From: Buttiauxella warmboldiae
GTDB taxonomy: Bacteria; Pseudomonadota; Gammaproteobacteria; Enterobacterales; Enterobacteriaceae
Assembly (NCBI RefSeq): GCF_003818135.1
Contig: NZ_RPOH01000004.1
Location: 21,230-85,229, forward strand
Length of the DNA stretch: 64,000 nt
Reading direction: 5' to 3'
Shown here one piece after another: positions 30,413 through 39,284 of this stretch (the stretch's first letter is position 1; the number at the start of each line of letters is the position of its first letter). Under the pieces are notes generated by a model. The model ran no database searches. It was not told the origin of the DNA and worked only from the letters and a program-made list of their open reading frames with translations. The position numbers and the translations under genes were made by a program.

Positions 30413-30619
30413 TTGAGTCGCCAAAGCGGGTGGATATCGCTGCCGCTACTCCACCCTGTAACGGCTTTCACCGGCCGGATAACGTCCCACCTGATAAATG
30501 TCGAATCCTCACTTATTGTTATTGAAAATAATTAATTGTTAATTTAATTTTGCTGGCAAGTTATCAAAATCAAACAACTTATCTTGTCAGCGCTACGGAT
30601 CTCTTTTTAACATCCGGTT

Positions 30620-31543
30620 ATGGAAAAAAACGGTTTATTCACTCAGCGCATTCGCTTGCGCCACCTTCATACATTCGTGGCTGTCGCTCAACAGGGAACG
30701 CTGGGGCGTGCAGCTGAAACGCTTAATCTGAGCCAGCCTGCCCTGTCAAAAACGCTTAATGAGCTCGAGCAGCTCACCGGCACGCGTTTATTCGAGCGTG
30801 GGCGGCTTGGCGCGCAGATGACGCTGATGGGCGAGCAATTCCTGACCCACGCCGTGAAAGTGCTGGATGCGCTCAACCATGCCGGGCAATCGCTGAACCA
30901 GAAAGATGGGCAAAACGCCACGGTCATTCGGGTTGGCGCGTTGCCCACGGCAGCGCTCGGTATTTTACCGAAAGTCATCGGCCAGTTTCACAAACAACAA
31001 AGTGACGTGACGCTGCAGGTCGCCACCATGAATAACACCATGCTGCTATCTGGCCTGAAATCGGGCGAGCTGGATTTGGGGATTGGCCGCATGTCCGACC
31101 CGGAATTGATGACCGGGCTGAATTATGAACTGTTGTTCCTCGAATCGTTAAAGCTGGTAGTGCGCCCGGGACACCCGTTACTGCATGAAAATATCACGCT
31201 CAGTCGCGTGATGGAGTGGCCGGTAGTGGTGTCGCCAAAGGGGACTATCCCGCGGCAGAACGCTGAGTCGTTGCTGATAAGCCAGGGCTGTAAAATGCCC
31301 GCGACCTGTGTCGAAACGCTTTCGGCTTCGCTTTCGCGCCAGTTAACCGTGGATTATGACTACGTGTGGTTTGTACCATCAGGGGCGGTCAAAGAGGATT
31401 TACGCCAGGGAACGCTGACTTCGCTGCCCGTCCCCACTCAAGGCGCGGGCGAGCCGATTGGCGTGTTAACGCGGGTGGATACGCCGCTGTCTCCAGCGGC
31501 GCAAATTTTGTTATCGTCGATTCGTAAATCTATGCCGGGCTGA
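30620..31543 (+). CDS. pcaQ: PcaQ, LysR-family regulator of pca genes
   Basis: 307 residues. N-terminal helix-turn-helix LRHLHTFVAVAQQGTLGRAAETLNLSQPALSKTLNELEQLTGTRLFERG, and an effector domain with VIRVGALPTAALGILPKVIGQF and LDLGIGRMSDPELMTGLNYELLFLESLKLVVRPGHPL, the pattern of PcaQ rather than CatR/CatM. PcaQ proteins activate protocatechuate genes in response to 3-carboxymuconate-type intermediates. Downstream of pcaHG in the same direction, 207 bp away, and ending directly against the 3' end of pcaC. Confidence 0.85.
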   Translation: MEKNGLFTQRIRLRHLHTFVAVAQQGTLGRAAETLNLSQPALSKTLNELEQLTGTRLFERGRLGAQMTLMGEQFLTHAVKVLDALNHAGQSLNQKDGQNATVIRVGALPTAALGILPKVIGQFHKQQSDVTLQVATMNNTMLLSGLKSGELDLGIGRMSDPELMTGLNYELLFLESLKLVVRPGHPLLHENITLSRVMEWPVVVSPKGTIPRQNAESLLISQGCKMPATCVETLSASLSRQLTVDYDYVWFVPSGAVKEDLRQGTLTSLPVPTQGAGEPIGVLTRVDTPLSPAAQILLSSIRKSMPG

Positions 31544-31930
31544 TTATTGCGGCCCGTCCATCTCATCAAATACCTGCTGTGCCAGATGCATGGTAGCGTT
31601 AGCGGCGGGTAAACCGCAGTACAGCGCCGAATGCATAATTAACTCTTTGATTTCATCACGCGTCACGCCGTTGTTAAACGCGGCGCGCAGGTGCATGTTC
31701 AACTCGGCTTCGCGGTTTAGCGCAATCAACATAGCGAGGGTGATCATACTGCGGGTATGGCGCTCAAGTCCCGGGCGCGTCCAGATATCGCCCCAGGCGT
31801 AACGCGTAATAAAGTTCTGAAATTCTTCGTTTAACGGCGTGAGTTGCGATAGCGTGCGGTCAACATGTTTGTCGCCAAGCACCGCCCGCCGTACTTCCAT
31901 GCCCTGCTGATAATGCTCTTCATCCGTCAT
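31544..31930 (-). CDS. pcaC: 4-Carboxymuconolactone decarboxylase
   Basis: 128 residues from ATG 31930. I chose this start because it is one base after the pcaD stop (TGAGATG), suggesting re-initiation; the frame could extend 20 codons into pcaD. The sequence GMEVRRAVLGDKHVDRTL, YAWGDIWTRPGLERHTRSMITLAMLIALNREAELNMHLRAAFNNGVTRDEIKELIMHSALYCGLPAANATM is the full CMD family domain, with the Glu, Cys and His residues used by AhpD-fold enzymes. It decarboxylates 4-carboxymuconolactone to 3-oxoadipate enol-lactone. Last gene of pcaIJFBDC. Confidence 0.94.
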   Translation of the reverse strand: MTDEEHYQQGMEVRRAVLGDKHVDRTLSQLTPLNEEFQNFITRYAWGDIWTRPGLERHTRSMITLAMLIALNREAELNMHLRAAFNNGVTRDEIKELIMHSALYCGLPAANATMHLAQQVFDEMDGPQ

Positions 31931-31931
31931 C

Positions 31932-32690
31932 TCAATCGTCCTGTTGAATAAAGTTAAGCAGCGCCACGTTAAAACCGTGGGCGTCTTCAATATTGGAAAG
32001 ATGCGAAGCTTCGAGCGTCACCAGGTGTGAACCGTGGATCTGCTGATGCATAAATTCGCTGTCAGCAACGCGGCAAACCGGATCGTGAACGCCGGCGATA
32101 AACTGTATCGGCAAGGTGATTGCGCCAATTTCAGCCCGCAGATCTGCCGCCGCTAACGCCTCACAGCAGGAGGCGTAGCCCTCAGCGTTGATCCCCGCCA
32201 GAGTGTGGCAAATGGAATCGACTTGCGCATGATGGTGCTTAACGAAATCGTCGGTAAACCAGCGCGATGGCGCACTTTTAGCTATCGCCGACATCCCTTC
32301 GCTACGCACGCTGCGGGCTCGCTCCAGCCAGCCGCTTTGCTCGCCGACTTTTGCCGCGCTATTGGCAACGGTAACCGAAAGAAAGCGTTCCGGGGCAAAA
32401 CGGGCCAGCCACAGGCCAGTCAAGCCGCCCATAGAAATCCCGCAAAAGTGTGCCTGTTTCACGCCCGCGTCATCCATCACGCTGATAACGTCTTCCGCTA
32501 ATTGCGGCAGCGTAGTTTTGTCGTTTTTGACGGTACGCCCGTGGCCGTGGGTGTCGTAACGCAGCACCCGGAAATTCTCAAGCAGGGCTGCCATTTGCGG
32601 CTGCCACATTTCAAGCGTGGTGCCGAGTGAGTTCGACAACACCACGACCGGCGCACCGCTGCGCCCTTCCAGTTGATAATAAATATTCAT
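31932..32690 (-). CDS. pcaD: 3-Oxoadipate enol-lactonase
   Basis: 252 residues, an alpha/beta hydrolase with the nucleophile elbow GISMGG (Ser near 106), acid residue in GVHDPVC and catalytic His in EASHLSNIEDA. It hydrolyses the enol-lactone to 3-oxoadipate. Its start overlaps the pcaB stop by four bases, and its stop is one base before pcaC, so translation of the three genes is coupled. PcaC and PcaD are separate here, not fused as PcaL. Confidence 0.94.
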   Translation of the reverse strand: MNIYYQLEGRSGAPVVVLSNSLGTTLEMWQPQMAALLENFRVLRYDTHGHGRTVKNDKTTLPQLAEDVISVMDDAGVKQAHFCGISMGGLTGLWLARFAPERFLSVTVANSAAKVGEQSGWLERARSVRSEGMSAIAKSAPSRWFTDDFVKHHHAQVDSICHTLAGINAEGYASCCEALAAADLRAEIGAITLPIQFIAGVHDPVCRVADSEFMHQQIHGSHLVTLEASHLSNIEDAHGFNVALLNFIQQDD

Positions 32691-34042
32691 TTTACCCTCC
32701 CGGTTTGTTGTGCTGCCCGCGCCAGAACCTGGTTGATAAACACATCGTTACTGCCGGTGGCGTGCTGCGGATCGAGCAAAGTTTCGATTTCTTTTAAACA
32801 AAGATAACGGGTGACTTGTGGAGTTTCTGCGAGCAACGCCGCAAGCGGCTGGTTTTTATCCAGCGCACGGTGGCAAAGCTGTTCCACTAAGCGGTGCGCC
32901 TCCTGTTTGCCAATAAACTGCGCAAGAGCAAGCGTAACCGACTCGGCCATAATCAGGCCGTGAGTGATATCGAGATTGGCGCGCATTCTGGCGGTGTTTA
33001 CCTGCATTCCGTTGAGCAACTCCCACGAGGTTTGCATCACCCCGCCTGCCAGCGTAATAAGCTGCGGGAGCGTTTCCCACTCGGCCTGCCAGCCGCCAAG
33101 CGCCCTTTCATGCTGTTGATTCTGGCTGGCGTACAGCGTTGCCATCAGCCCCGGAATACCTGTGGTCGCGGTTAACACTGCCGCACAGCTTACCGGATTA
33201 CGTTTGTGCGGCATGGTTGATGAACCACCTCGCCCTTCGGCAATCGGCTCGCCGACTTCGCTGACTTCGGTTTGCATCAGCAGCGAAAAATCACCGGCAA
33301 ATTTCCCCAGCGTACAGCTAACACCGGCAAACCAGCCGGCAGCCTCCAGCAGGCGGTCTCGCTGGCTATGCCATGGCGTATCAGCCTGATGAAGCTGTAG
33401 CTGCTTAGCCAGCGCCCGCGCCACAGGAATGCCCTGATCTTTTAGCGAGGCGAGCGTCCCCGCCGCACCACCAAATTGCAGCACCAGCACGCGCGGTTTT
33501 ATTTCATACAGCCGTTGCTGCCAGCGCAGGAGTGCATCAAGGGTGCCTGCCAGTTTCAGGCCGAAGGTGATCGGCAGCGCATGCTGCATCCAGGTACGCC
33601 CCGGCATCACGCTATGCTGATGGCGTTGGACTTGCCCGGTTAAGGCGCTAATCAGTTTTTCGATAAGTTCTTCTGAAGCTGAGAAGGCCGCTCTGAGCTG
33701 CAATATCAGCCCCGTATCGATCGCATCCTGGCTGGTTGCGCCCCAGTGAACATAACGCGCCGCCTGTTCATCCTGAAGTTTAACCCTGGCGGTGAGCTGC
33801 TTCACCAGCGGGATCGCCAGGTTTCCGGCTCCCGCAGCGGCCTGTGAAAGCGCCTGCGCATCGAGTTTATGAGCCTGGCACTGTGAGGCAATCAGCTCAA
33901 CCGCCGATTCAGGTATCACCCCGCATTGGGCACAGGCCTGCGCCAGTGCCGCTTCAAAATCCAGCATTCCTTGTAACGTCTTCTCATCGCTGAAAATTGC
34001 TGTCAACGGCGAGGGACGTAACATGGGGGTAAACAGCGTCAT
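32687..34042 (-). CDS. pcaB: 3-Carboxy-cis,cis-muconate cycloisomerase
   Basis: 451 residues of the fumarase/aspartase superfamily. The signature GGSSTMPHKRNP with the catalytic Ser is intact; VHWGATSQDAIDTG and RTWMQHALPITFGLK are the other conserved regions. It lactonises 3-carboxymuconate to 4-carboxymuconolactone; the PcaB type is cofactor-free. Nine bases separate it from the pcaF stop, and its own stop overlaps pcaD. Confidence 0.94.
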   Translation of the reverse strand: MTLFTPMLRPSPLTAIFSDEKTLQGMLDFEAALAQACAQCGVIPESAVELIASQCQAHKLDAQALSQAAAGAGNLAIPLVKQLTARVKLQDEQAARYVHWGATSQDAIDTGLILQLRAAFSASEELIEKLISALTGQVQRHQHSVMPGRTWMQHALPITFGLKLAGTLDALLRWQQRLYEIKPRVLVLQFGGAAGTLASLKDQGIPVARALAKQLQLHQADTPWHSQRDRLLEAAGWFAGVSCTLGKFAGDFSLLMQTEVSEVGEPIAEGRGGSSTMPHKRNPVSCAAVLTATTGIPGLMATLYASQNQQHERALGGWQAEWETLPQLITLAGGVMQTSWELLNGMQVNTARMRANLDITHGLIMAESVTLALAQFIGKQEAHRLVEQLCHRALDKNQPLAALLAETPQVTRYLCLKEIETLLDPQHATGSNDVFINQVLARAAQQTGRVK

Positions 34043-34051
34043 GCCTGCTCC

Positions 34052-35257
34052 TTAAACGCGTTCGATAATCAGTGCGATCCCCTGACCGACACCAATACAC
34101 ATGGTACAGAGCGCATAACGCCCGCCGCTGCGCCTGAGCTGATACGCAGCAGTCATCGCCAGACGCCCGCCCGATGCGCCAAGCGGATGCCCCAGCGCAA
34201 TCGCGCCGCCGTTCGGGTTCACCTGTTCGCTATCGTCCGGCAGACCGAGGTCACGCATCACGGCCAGCGCCTGGGCGGCAAAGGCTTCGTTTAATTCAAT
34301 GACATCCATCTGTGCCAGCGTCAGCCCGGTTTGCGCCAGCACTTTGCGCACCGCCGGTGCCGGGCCAAAACCCATTATCCGTGGCGCAACGCCCGCGGTG
34401 GCTACGCCGACAACCCGCGCCAGCGGCTGTAAACCATGGGTATGCAGCGCCTGCTCGCTTGCCAGCAATAACGCACAGGCTCCGTCATTCACACCTGACG
34501 CATTTCCGGCAGTAACGCTGCCATCAGCGCGCACCACGCCTTTGAGTTTTGCCAGCGCTTCAATCGAGGTGGAACGCGGGTGTTCATCGCGGTTAAACAA
34601 CAAGGCTTCGCCTTTGCGCTGAGCAACTGCAACCGGAATTAGCTCGTCGTTAAAAATCCCCATCTCCTGCGCGCGGGCGGTGCGTAGCTGGCTGCGCAAC
34701 GCGAAAGCATCTTGATCTGCGCGGTTGATGTTGAAGTCCGTCGCCACGTTTTCGGCGGTTTCCGGCATTGCATCCACACCATATTGCGCTTTCATCAGCG
34801 GGTTGATAAACCGCCAGCCAATGGTGGTGTCTTCCATTTTCATACGGCGCTCAAAGGCGCTTTCCGCTTTGCCCATCACAAAGGGGGCGCGCGACATACT
34901 TTCCACGCCACCGGCAATCATCAGGTTCGTTTCCCCGCTTTTAATCGCCCGCGCCGCCACGCCCAGCGCATCAAGGCTTGAGCCACACAAACGGTTGATG
35001 GTACTGCCCGGTACGGTTTCAGGTAATCCTGCCAGTAACAGCGCCATGCGCGCCACGTTACGGTTATCTTCCCCCGCCTGGTTTGCACAGCCGTAAATCA
35101 CATCATCAACCGCAGACCAGTCCAGACCGGGATGACGCGCAATTAAGGCTTTCAGCGGCAGTGCGGCTAAGTCGTCGCTACGAACCGAAGAGAGCGCGCC
35201 AGCGAAACGGCCGAACGGAGTACGCACTCCATCACAGATAAATGCTTGATTCATCAT
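34052..35257 (-). CDS. pcaF: 3-Oxoadipyl-CoA thiolase
   Basis: 401 residues with the three thiolase signatures: nucleophilic Cys91 in NRLCGSSLDALG, the His in NGGAIALGHPLGASGGR, and the second Cys in LCTMCIGVGQGIALIIERV. It splits 3-oxoadipyl-CoA into succinyl-CoA and acetyl-CoA, the last step of the pathway. Two adjacent ATGs can start it; AAGGA is three or six bases upstream. It follows pcaJ by six bases. Confidence 0.93.
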   Translation of the reverse strand: MMNQAFICDGVRTPFGRFAGALSSVRSDDLAALPLKALIARHPGLDWSAVDDVIYGCANQAGEDNRNVARMALLLAGLPETVPGSTINRLCGSSLDALGVAARAIKSGETNLMIAGGVESMSRAPFVMGKAESAFERRMKMEDTTIGWRFINPLMKAQYGVDAMPETAENVATDFNINRADQDAFALRSQLRTARAQEMGIFNDELIPVAVAQRKGEALLFNRDEHPRSTSIEALAKLKGVVRADGSVTAGNASGVNDGACALLLASEQALHTHGLQPLARVVGVATAGVAPRIMGFGPAPAVRKVLAQTGLTLAQMDVIELNEAFAAQALAVMRDLGLPDDSEQVNPNGGAIALGHPLGASGGRLAMTAAYQLRRSGGRYALCTMCIGVGQGIALIIERV

Positions 35258-35263
35258 AGTTCC

Positions 35264-35920
35264 TTACGCGCTTTCTGCCAGTTGTTGGTAGCCAAGTGTG
35301 ACCGGGGTAATACGCTGCAACTCTTCAAAAGAGAGACCGTTGAAGATTTCGCGCACCACGGGCCCTTTTTCGGTGATATCAATCACCGCAAGGTCGGTAT
35401 AGATACGGCTGACGCAGCCAATGCCGGTGAGCGGATAAGAACAGCGCTCTACCAGCTTGCATTCGCCGTCACGCGTCAGGTGGTCCATCATCACAAACAC
35501 CTGGCGTGCGCCAATAGCTAAATCCATCGCCCCGCCGACCGCCGGGATTGAGTCCGGCGCGCCGGTGCTCCAGTTTGCCAGGTCGCCGCTGGCTGAAACC
35601 TGGTATGCGCCCAGCACGCAGATATCGAGATGGCCGCCGCGCATCATGGCGAACGAGTCGCCGTGGTGGAAGAAACAGCCGCCGGTCAGCAAGGTGACAA
35701 ACTCTTTTCCGGCGTTAATCAGTTCCGGGTCTTCCTCCCCATCAGCCGGTTTCGGCCCCATGCCTAACAAGCCGTTTTCGCTGTGCAGAAAGATCTCTTT
35801 ATCTGCGGGTAAATAGTTGGCGATGCGCGTCGGCAAGCCAATCCCCAGATTAACGTAAGCGCCTTCAGGAATATCGCGGGCAACGCGCTGCGCCATTTCA
35901 TCACGGGTTAATTTTTTCAC
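35264..35920 (-). CDS. pcaJ: 3-Oxoadipate CoA-transferase subunit B
   Basis: 218 residues, the beta subunit of the succinyl-CoA:3-oxoadipate CoA-transferase. The family active-site Glu lies in HSENGLLGMGP near residue 50, and YVNLGIGLPTRIANYLP is the usual N-terminal region. It acts with PcaI. Ten bases separate it from the pcaI stop. Confidence 0.94.
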   Translation of the reverse strand: MKKLTRDEMAQRVARDIPEGAYVNLGIGLPTRIANYLPADKEIFLHSENGLLGMGPKPADGEEDPELINAGKEFVTLLTGGCFFHHGDSFAMMRGGHLDICVLGAYQVSASGDLANWSTGAPDSIPAVGGAMDLAIGARQVFVMMDHLTRDGECKLVERCSYPLTGIGCVSRIYTDLAVIDITEKGPVVREIFNGLSFEELQRITPVTLGYQQLAESA

Positions 35921-35930
35921 CTAAAACTCC

Positions 35931-36614
35931 TTATGCGCTCTGTGCCAGTGAAGCTTCAACTGCGACCAGGCGCTGCACGAAAATACCCGGTGTGACGATA
36001 TTTTCCGGGTCGAGTTCGCCGAGCGCCACCATGCGGCTAACTTCGGCAATGGTTACGGTGGCCGCGGTCGCCATAATTGGCCCGAAGTTGCGCGCCGCTT
36101 TGCGGTACACCAGGTTGCCCCAGCGATCGCCTTTATCGGCTTTGATTAAGGCAAAATCTGCTTTTAACGGGTATTCCAGCACGTAGTGGCGGCCATCGAT
36201 TTCACGCGTCTCTTTGCCCTCTGCCAGCGGAGTACCAAAGCCGGTTGGGGTAAATACCGCGCCTAAACCAGAACCTGCCGCCTGAATACGGGCCGCCAGA
36301 TTGCCCTGCGGCACCAGTTCCAGCTCAACTTTGCCACGACGGTATAAATCATCAAAAATTTGCGAGTCCGCCTGGCGCGGGAAAGAGCAGATCATTTTGC
36401 GTACGCGTCCGGCTTTTAACAGTGCCGCCAAGCCCACTTCGCCATTACCCGCGTTGTTATTAATAATCGTCAGGTCACATGCTCCCTGCGCTATCAGGGC
36501 ATCGATAAGATAGGTGGGCTGCCCGGCGGTGCCAAAGCCACCAATCATGATGGTGGCGCCGTCGAAAATTCCGGCGACTGCTGCTTCCAGCGTCGCCACG
36601 CTTTTGTCGATCAT
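35931..36614 (-). CDS. pcaI: 3-Oxoadipate CoA-transferase subunit A
   Basis: 227 residues from ATG 36614, six bases after GGAGA; a GTG one codon earlier is too close to that site. The alpha-subunit signatures are DGATIMIGGFGTAGQPTYLIDAL and TIINNNAGNGEVGLAALLKAGRVRKMICSFPRQ, with the CoA-binding GGFG loop. First gene of pcaIJFBDC, divergent from pcaR. Confidence 0.94.
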   Translation of the reverse strand: MIDKSVATLEAAVAGIFDGATIMIGGFGTAGQPTYLIDALIAQGACDLTIINNNAGNGEVGLAALLKAGRVRKMICSFPRQADSQIFDDLYRRGKVELELVPQGNLAARIQAAGSGLGAVFTPTGFGTPLAEGKETREIDGRHYVLEYPLKADFALIKADKGDRWGNLVYRKAARNFGPIMATAATVTIAEVSRMVALGELDPENIVTPGIFVQRLVAVEASLAQSA

Positions 36615-36697
36615 CACGGTTCTCCCTGGGGTGCGCTATTCGCACAAGATTGCATTTCTTGAACAAAATGTGACCCGCTTAACGAAGCTGGTCAAGG

Positions 36698-36729
36698 GCG
36701 ATAATCGAAATATGGTGCGATTATCGAAC
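36698..36729. promoter_or_regulatory. PcaR operator between pcaI and pcaR
   Basis: GTGCGATTATCGAAC at 36715-36729 is the exact complement of GTTCGATAATCGCAC, the 15-bp PcaR-binding sequence described at the pcaIJ promoter of Pseudomonas putida. A second copy, GCGATAATCGAA, lies at 36698-36709 as an 11-of-12 direct repeat of GCGATTATCGAA (36717-36728), 19 bp apart, close to two helical turns. Confidence 0.75.
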
Positions 36730-36785
36730 ATCGTATATCTTTGTCTTCAGAGTGTGATCAACGGCGAAAAATTCAGGAGAACGGT

Positions 36786-37598
36786 ATGAATATTCAAGGC
36801 GATGAGCCGGCTGCGGGTGAAGTCGATCCGTTTAAAGGCGACCCCAATTTTATGGCCTCCCTTGCGCGTGGGCTGGAGGTGATTCAGGCGTTTACTCCCC
36901 AGCGCAGACTGCTGTCTATTTCGCAAATCAGCCAGAAAACGGGGATCCCCCGCGCGGCGGTGCGCCGTTGTTTATACACGTTAAGCAAGCTCGGTTTTGT
37001 CTATGCCGATGATGGCAAGAACTACCAGCTGCGGCCGCGGATTTTATCGCTGGGCCACGCTTACCTGGCCTCTACGCCGCTGGCGAAATCCACTCAGCCG
37101 GTGCTGAAACATCTGAGCGAAATGCTCAATGAATCCTGCTCAATTGCCATGCTCGACGGCGACGATATTCTCTATATTGCGCGCGCTTCCAGCTCGCGCA
37201 TTATGACGATTGACTTAGATATCGGCAGCCGTCTGCCCGCGTGGTCAACCTCTATGGGGCGAGTGTTGTTGAGTTATCTGCCGGAGGAGCAGCTCAACGA
37301 TTTTCTCGGACGCATCACTATGATTCGCTACACCCCGCAGACGGTGGATTCGGTAAGCAAGCTGCGCGAGGAGTTAAAACGCGTGCGCCAGCAAGGCTAC
37401 GCGCTTAACGATCAGGAGCTGGAAATGGGGCTACGTTCGATAGCCGTTCCGCTGGTAAACCCGGAGGGCGCAGTGGTTGCCGCGCTGAACGTTGGCGTTC
37501 ATGCCGGGCAAGTTTCTGCACAAGAGCTGCTTAGCCGCGTGCTGCCAAAGCTGCGGGAAGCGGCTGAAGAGCTGTCGTTGTTATTGAAAACAGATTAA
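36786..37598 (+). CDS. pcaR: IclR-family regulator of the pca operon (PcaR/PcaU type)
   Basis: 270 residues from ATG 36786, with AGGAGA five bases upstream. The IclR helix-turn-helix is FMASLARGLEVIQAFTPQRRLLSISQISQKTGIPRAAVRRCLYTLSKLGFV and the effector domain is about residues 95-265 (SIAMLDGDDILYIARASSSRIMTIDLDIGSRLPAWSTSMGRVLL). PcaR/PcaU respond to 3-oxoadipate or protocatechuate. It is divergent from pcaIJFBDC with a matching operator in between, so it very likely controls that operon and itself. Its stop shares TTAA with the smrA stop. Confidence 0.9.
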   Translation: MNIQGDEPAAGEVDPFKGDPNFMASLARGLEVIQAFTPQRRLLSISQISQKTGIPRAAVRRCLYTLSKLGFVYADDGKNYQLRPRILSLGHAYLASTPLAKSTQPVLKHLSEMLNESCSIAMLDGDDILYIARASSSRIMTIDLDIGSRLPAWSTSMGRVLLSYLPEEQLNDFLGRITMIRYTPQTVDSVSKLREELKRVRQQGYALNDQELEMGLRSIAVPLVNPEGAVVAALNVGVHAGQVSAQELLSRVLPKLREAAEELSLLLKTD

Positions 37599-38158
37599 CG
37601 GCTGTGTTTGGCGTGGCGCTCCCGGTTTTCGACTTTCTCCTGCGGTGATTTTTTGAGCGCCACGTAACACGCTCCGCTACCGCCATGATGCGGCATCGCA
37701 CAGCAAAACGCCTGCACCTCTTCAAATTCCATCAGCCAGCGTGCCAGATAACTGCGCACGATATTCGCGTGAGACTTATCTTCGCGCCCTTTACCATGAA
37801 CGATCAGCACATTACGCAGCCCCGCTTTTTTGGCTTCCTGAATAAAGACAAACAGCATCTGGCGGCACTGTTCAACAGGCTGGCGAATCAGATTCAGGTT
37901 CGCTTGCTGCTGGTATTTACCCAGCCGCAGTTTATCCAGCACTCCGGTTTGCAGCCCTTCCCGCTTAAATTCCAGCGGCGTGGCGAGCGGAATAATTTCC
38001 AGAAAATCAGCGGTCAGAAAATTGTCGAGCTGCGCGATATCGGGCTTTTGCACCACCTTCTGCTGCGCTGGTTTTAGCCACCGGCTGCTGTTGCAGTTTT
38101 TCAGCGGTTTGACATCCTCCATGGCGTCAAGAAACAGCGATTTTTCGTCAAGGTTCAT
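37595..38158 (-). CDS. smrA: SmrA (YdaL), Smr-domain endonuclease-like protein
   Basis: 187 residues, the same length as E. coli SmrA (YdaL). An N-terminal helical region (MNLDEKSLFLDAMEDVKPLK) is followed by the Smr domain: VLDKLRLGKYQQQANLNLIRQ replaces the usual LDLHG start, and the second motif is NVLIVHGKGREDKSHANIVRSYLARWL, then AMPHHGGSGACYVAL. E. coli SmrA has been reported to cut DNA. Its physiological role is unknown. It is convergent with pcaR, which suggests that the pca block joined the older ydcJ and abg neighbourhoods. Confidence 0.9.
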   Translation of the reverse strand: MNLDEKSLFLDAMEDVKPLKNCNSSRWLKPAQQKVVQKPDIAQLDNFLTADFLEIIPLATPLEFKREGLQTGVLDKLRLGKYQQQANLNLIRQPVEQCRQMLFVFIQEAKKAGLRNVLIVHGKGREDKSHANIVRSYLARWLMEFEEVQAFCCAMPHHGGSGACYVALKKSPQEKVENRERHAKHSR

Positions 38159-38225
38159 GGGCAGCTCCTCCAGGCTTCATTCTGACGTCACTATAGCTGC
38201 CGAAGTGGCGGGTCTCAATGCAGGG

Positions 38226-39122
38226 TTAACGGCTCGCGCGACGAAACTGGTTGATTAACGCGGTGGTCAGCGGTGCCTGCGTCACATCCCGACGCTGGAT
38301 CAGATAATAGGTGGCATACGGCAGCGTTTCGGCGATATTAATTTGCTGCAGACGATGCGCAAGTAGCGGGTCTAGCCCTAGTTCCGCGGGCAAAATACTC
38401 AGAAAATCACTTTGCGCCACCAGGCTAATACAGGCCGAAAAGGTTTCGCAGAACACGCTGATGTTCGGAATTTCTGAACGTTTATTGAATAGCTCTTCCA
38501 GTTGTTTGTAATAGCTGCCGCGCGGGGTGGGCAACGTCCAGCTGTAATGCAGCAGCTCTTTTAACGATTTGGCATTGCTTGCCGGATGGCCCTCACGGGC
38601 AAATATAGCGAACGGTTTTTCAAACAGCCGTTCAAAACTGAACTCCCGATCGTACGGCCCCTGATAATAGGTATTGATGGTGAAATTCAGCTCGCCCTGA
38701 CGCAAAGCGTTAATCATCGACACCAGTTGCCCCTCCATAATCCGCACTTTTACCTGCGGGTGTTTTTGATGAAAGGAGGTGATAACCGGCGGCATTAAAG
38801 TCCGGGATACGCTGGCACCGAGACCAATATTAATCTGCCCCGCCAGCTGCCCCTGACGTTGCAGAATATCCTCCTGGGCGGACCTTAACTCTTCCAGAAT
38901 CAGCCGCGCATGTTGATAAAAACTCTCGCCGCATTCGGTTAGCGCCACGCCCTGGCTGCGCCGGAAAAACAGGCGTGCCGCCATCCCTTCTTCTAGCTCT
39001 TTAATCGATTTTGTGAGCGCGGGCTGCGAAAGATTCAATGCCCGACTGGCTCCGCGAATGCTGCCATTTTGCGTGACAGCAACAAATGCACGGATTTGAT
39101 GGAGCTTAACCTGGAAGGCCAT
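38226..39122 (-). CDS. abgR: AbgR, LysR-family regulator
   Basis: 298 residues from ATG 39122, which has a near-perfect AGGAGGT three bases upstream; the longer frame from 39233 is not needed. Helix-turn-helix HQIRAFVAVTQNGSIRGASRALNLSQPALTKSIKELEEGMAARLFFRRS, and an effector domain very close to E. coli AbgR (NIGLGASVSRTLMPPVITSFHQKHPQVKVRIMEGQLVSMINALRQGELNFTINTYYQGPYD). It is divergent from abgABT, its presumed target. Two matching dyads flank the 162-bp gap. Confidence 0.93.
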   Translation of the reverse strand: MAFQVKLHQIRAFVAVTQNGSIRGASRALNLSQPALTKSIKELEEGMAARLFFRRSQGVALTECGESFYQHARLILEELRSAQEDILQRQGQLAGQINIGLGASVSRTLMPPVITSFHQKHPQVKVRIMEGQLVSMINALRQGELNFTINTYYQGPYDREFSFERLFEKPFAIFAREGHPASNAKSLKELLHYSWTLPTPRGSYYKQLEELFNKRSEIPNISVFCETFSACISLVAQSDFLSILPAELGLDPLLAHRLQQINIAETLPYATYYLIQRRDVTQAPLTTALINQFRRASR

Positions 39123-39130
39123 ATTACCTC

Positions 39131-39151
39131 CTGATAACCAATAGCTATCAG
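39131..39151. promoter_or_regulatory. AbgR-type dyad, abgR-proximal
   Basis: CTGATA (39131-39136), nine bases, TATCAG (39146-39151). It lies within ten bases of the abgR start codon, so it would cover the abgR ribosome site region. It has the same design as the site at 39235, and the centres are 104 bp apart. Confidence 0.55.
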
Positions 39152-39234
39152 CCGAAAGATTTTGGCATCTACTGTAATTCAATCTCTTGTGCCAGGGTAA
39201 TCCGAAGATGGCGAAAACTACCAAATACCGCACA

Positions 39235-39255
39235 GTGATAAGTAAAAACTATCAC
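39235..39255. promoter_or_regulatory. AbgR-type dyad, abgA-proximal
   Basis: GTGATA (39235-39240), nine bases, TATCAC (39250-39255), 30 bases before the abgA ATG. Shared pattern with the other site: STGATA-N9-TATCAS, a LysR-type inverted repeat. Confidence 0.55.
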
Positions 39256-39284
39256 AGCGTGAACTTGATCACAGAGGAAGGGTT

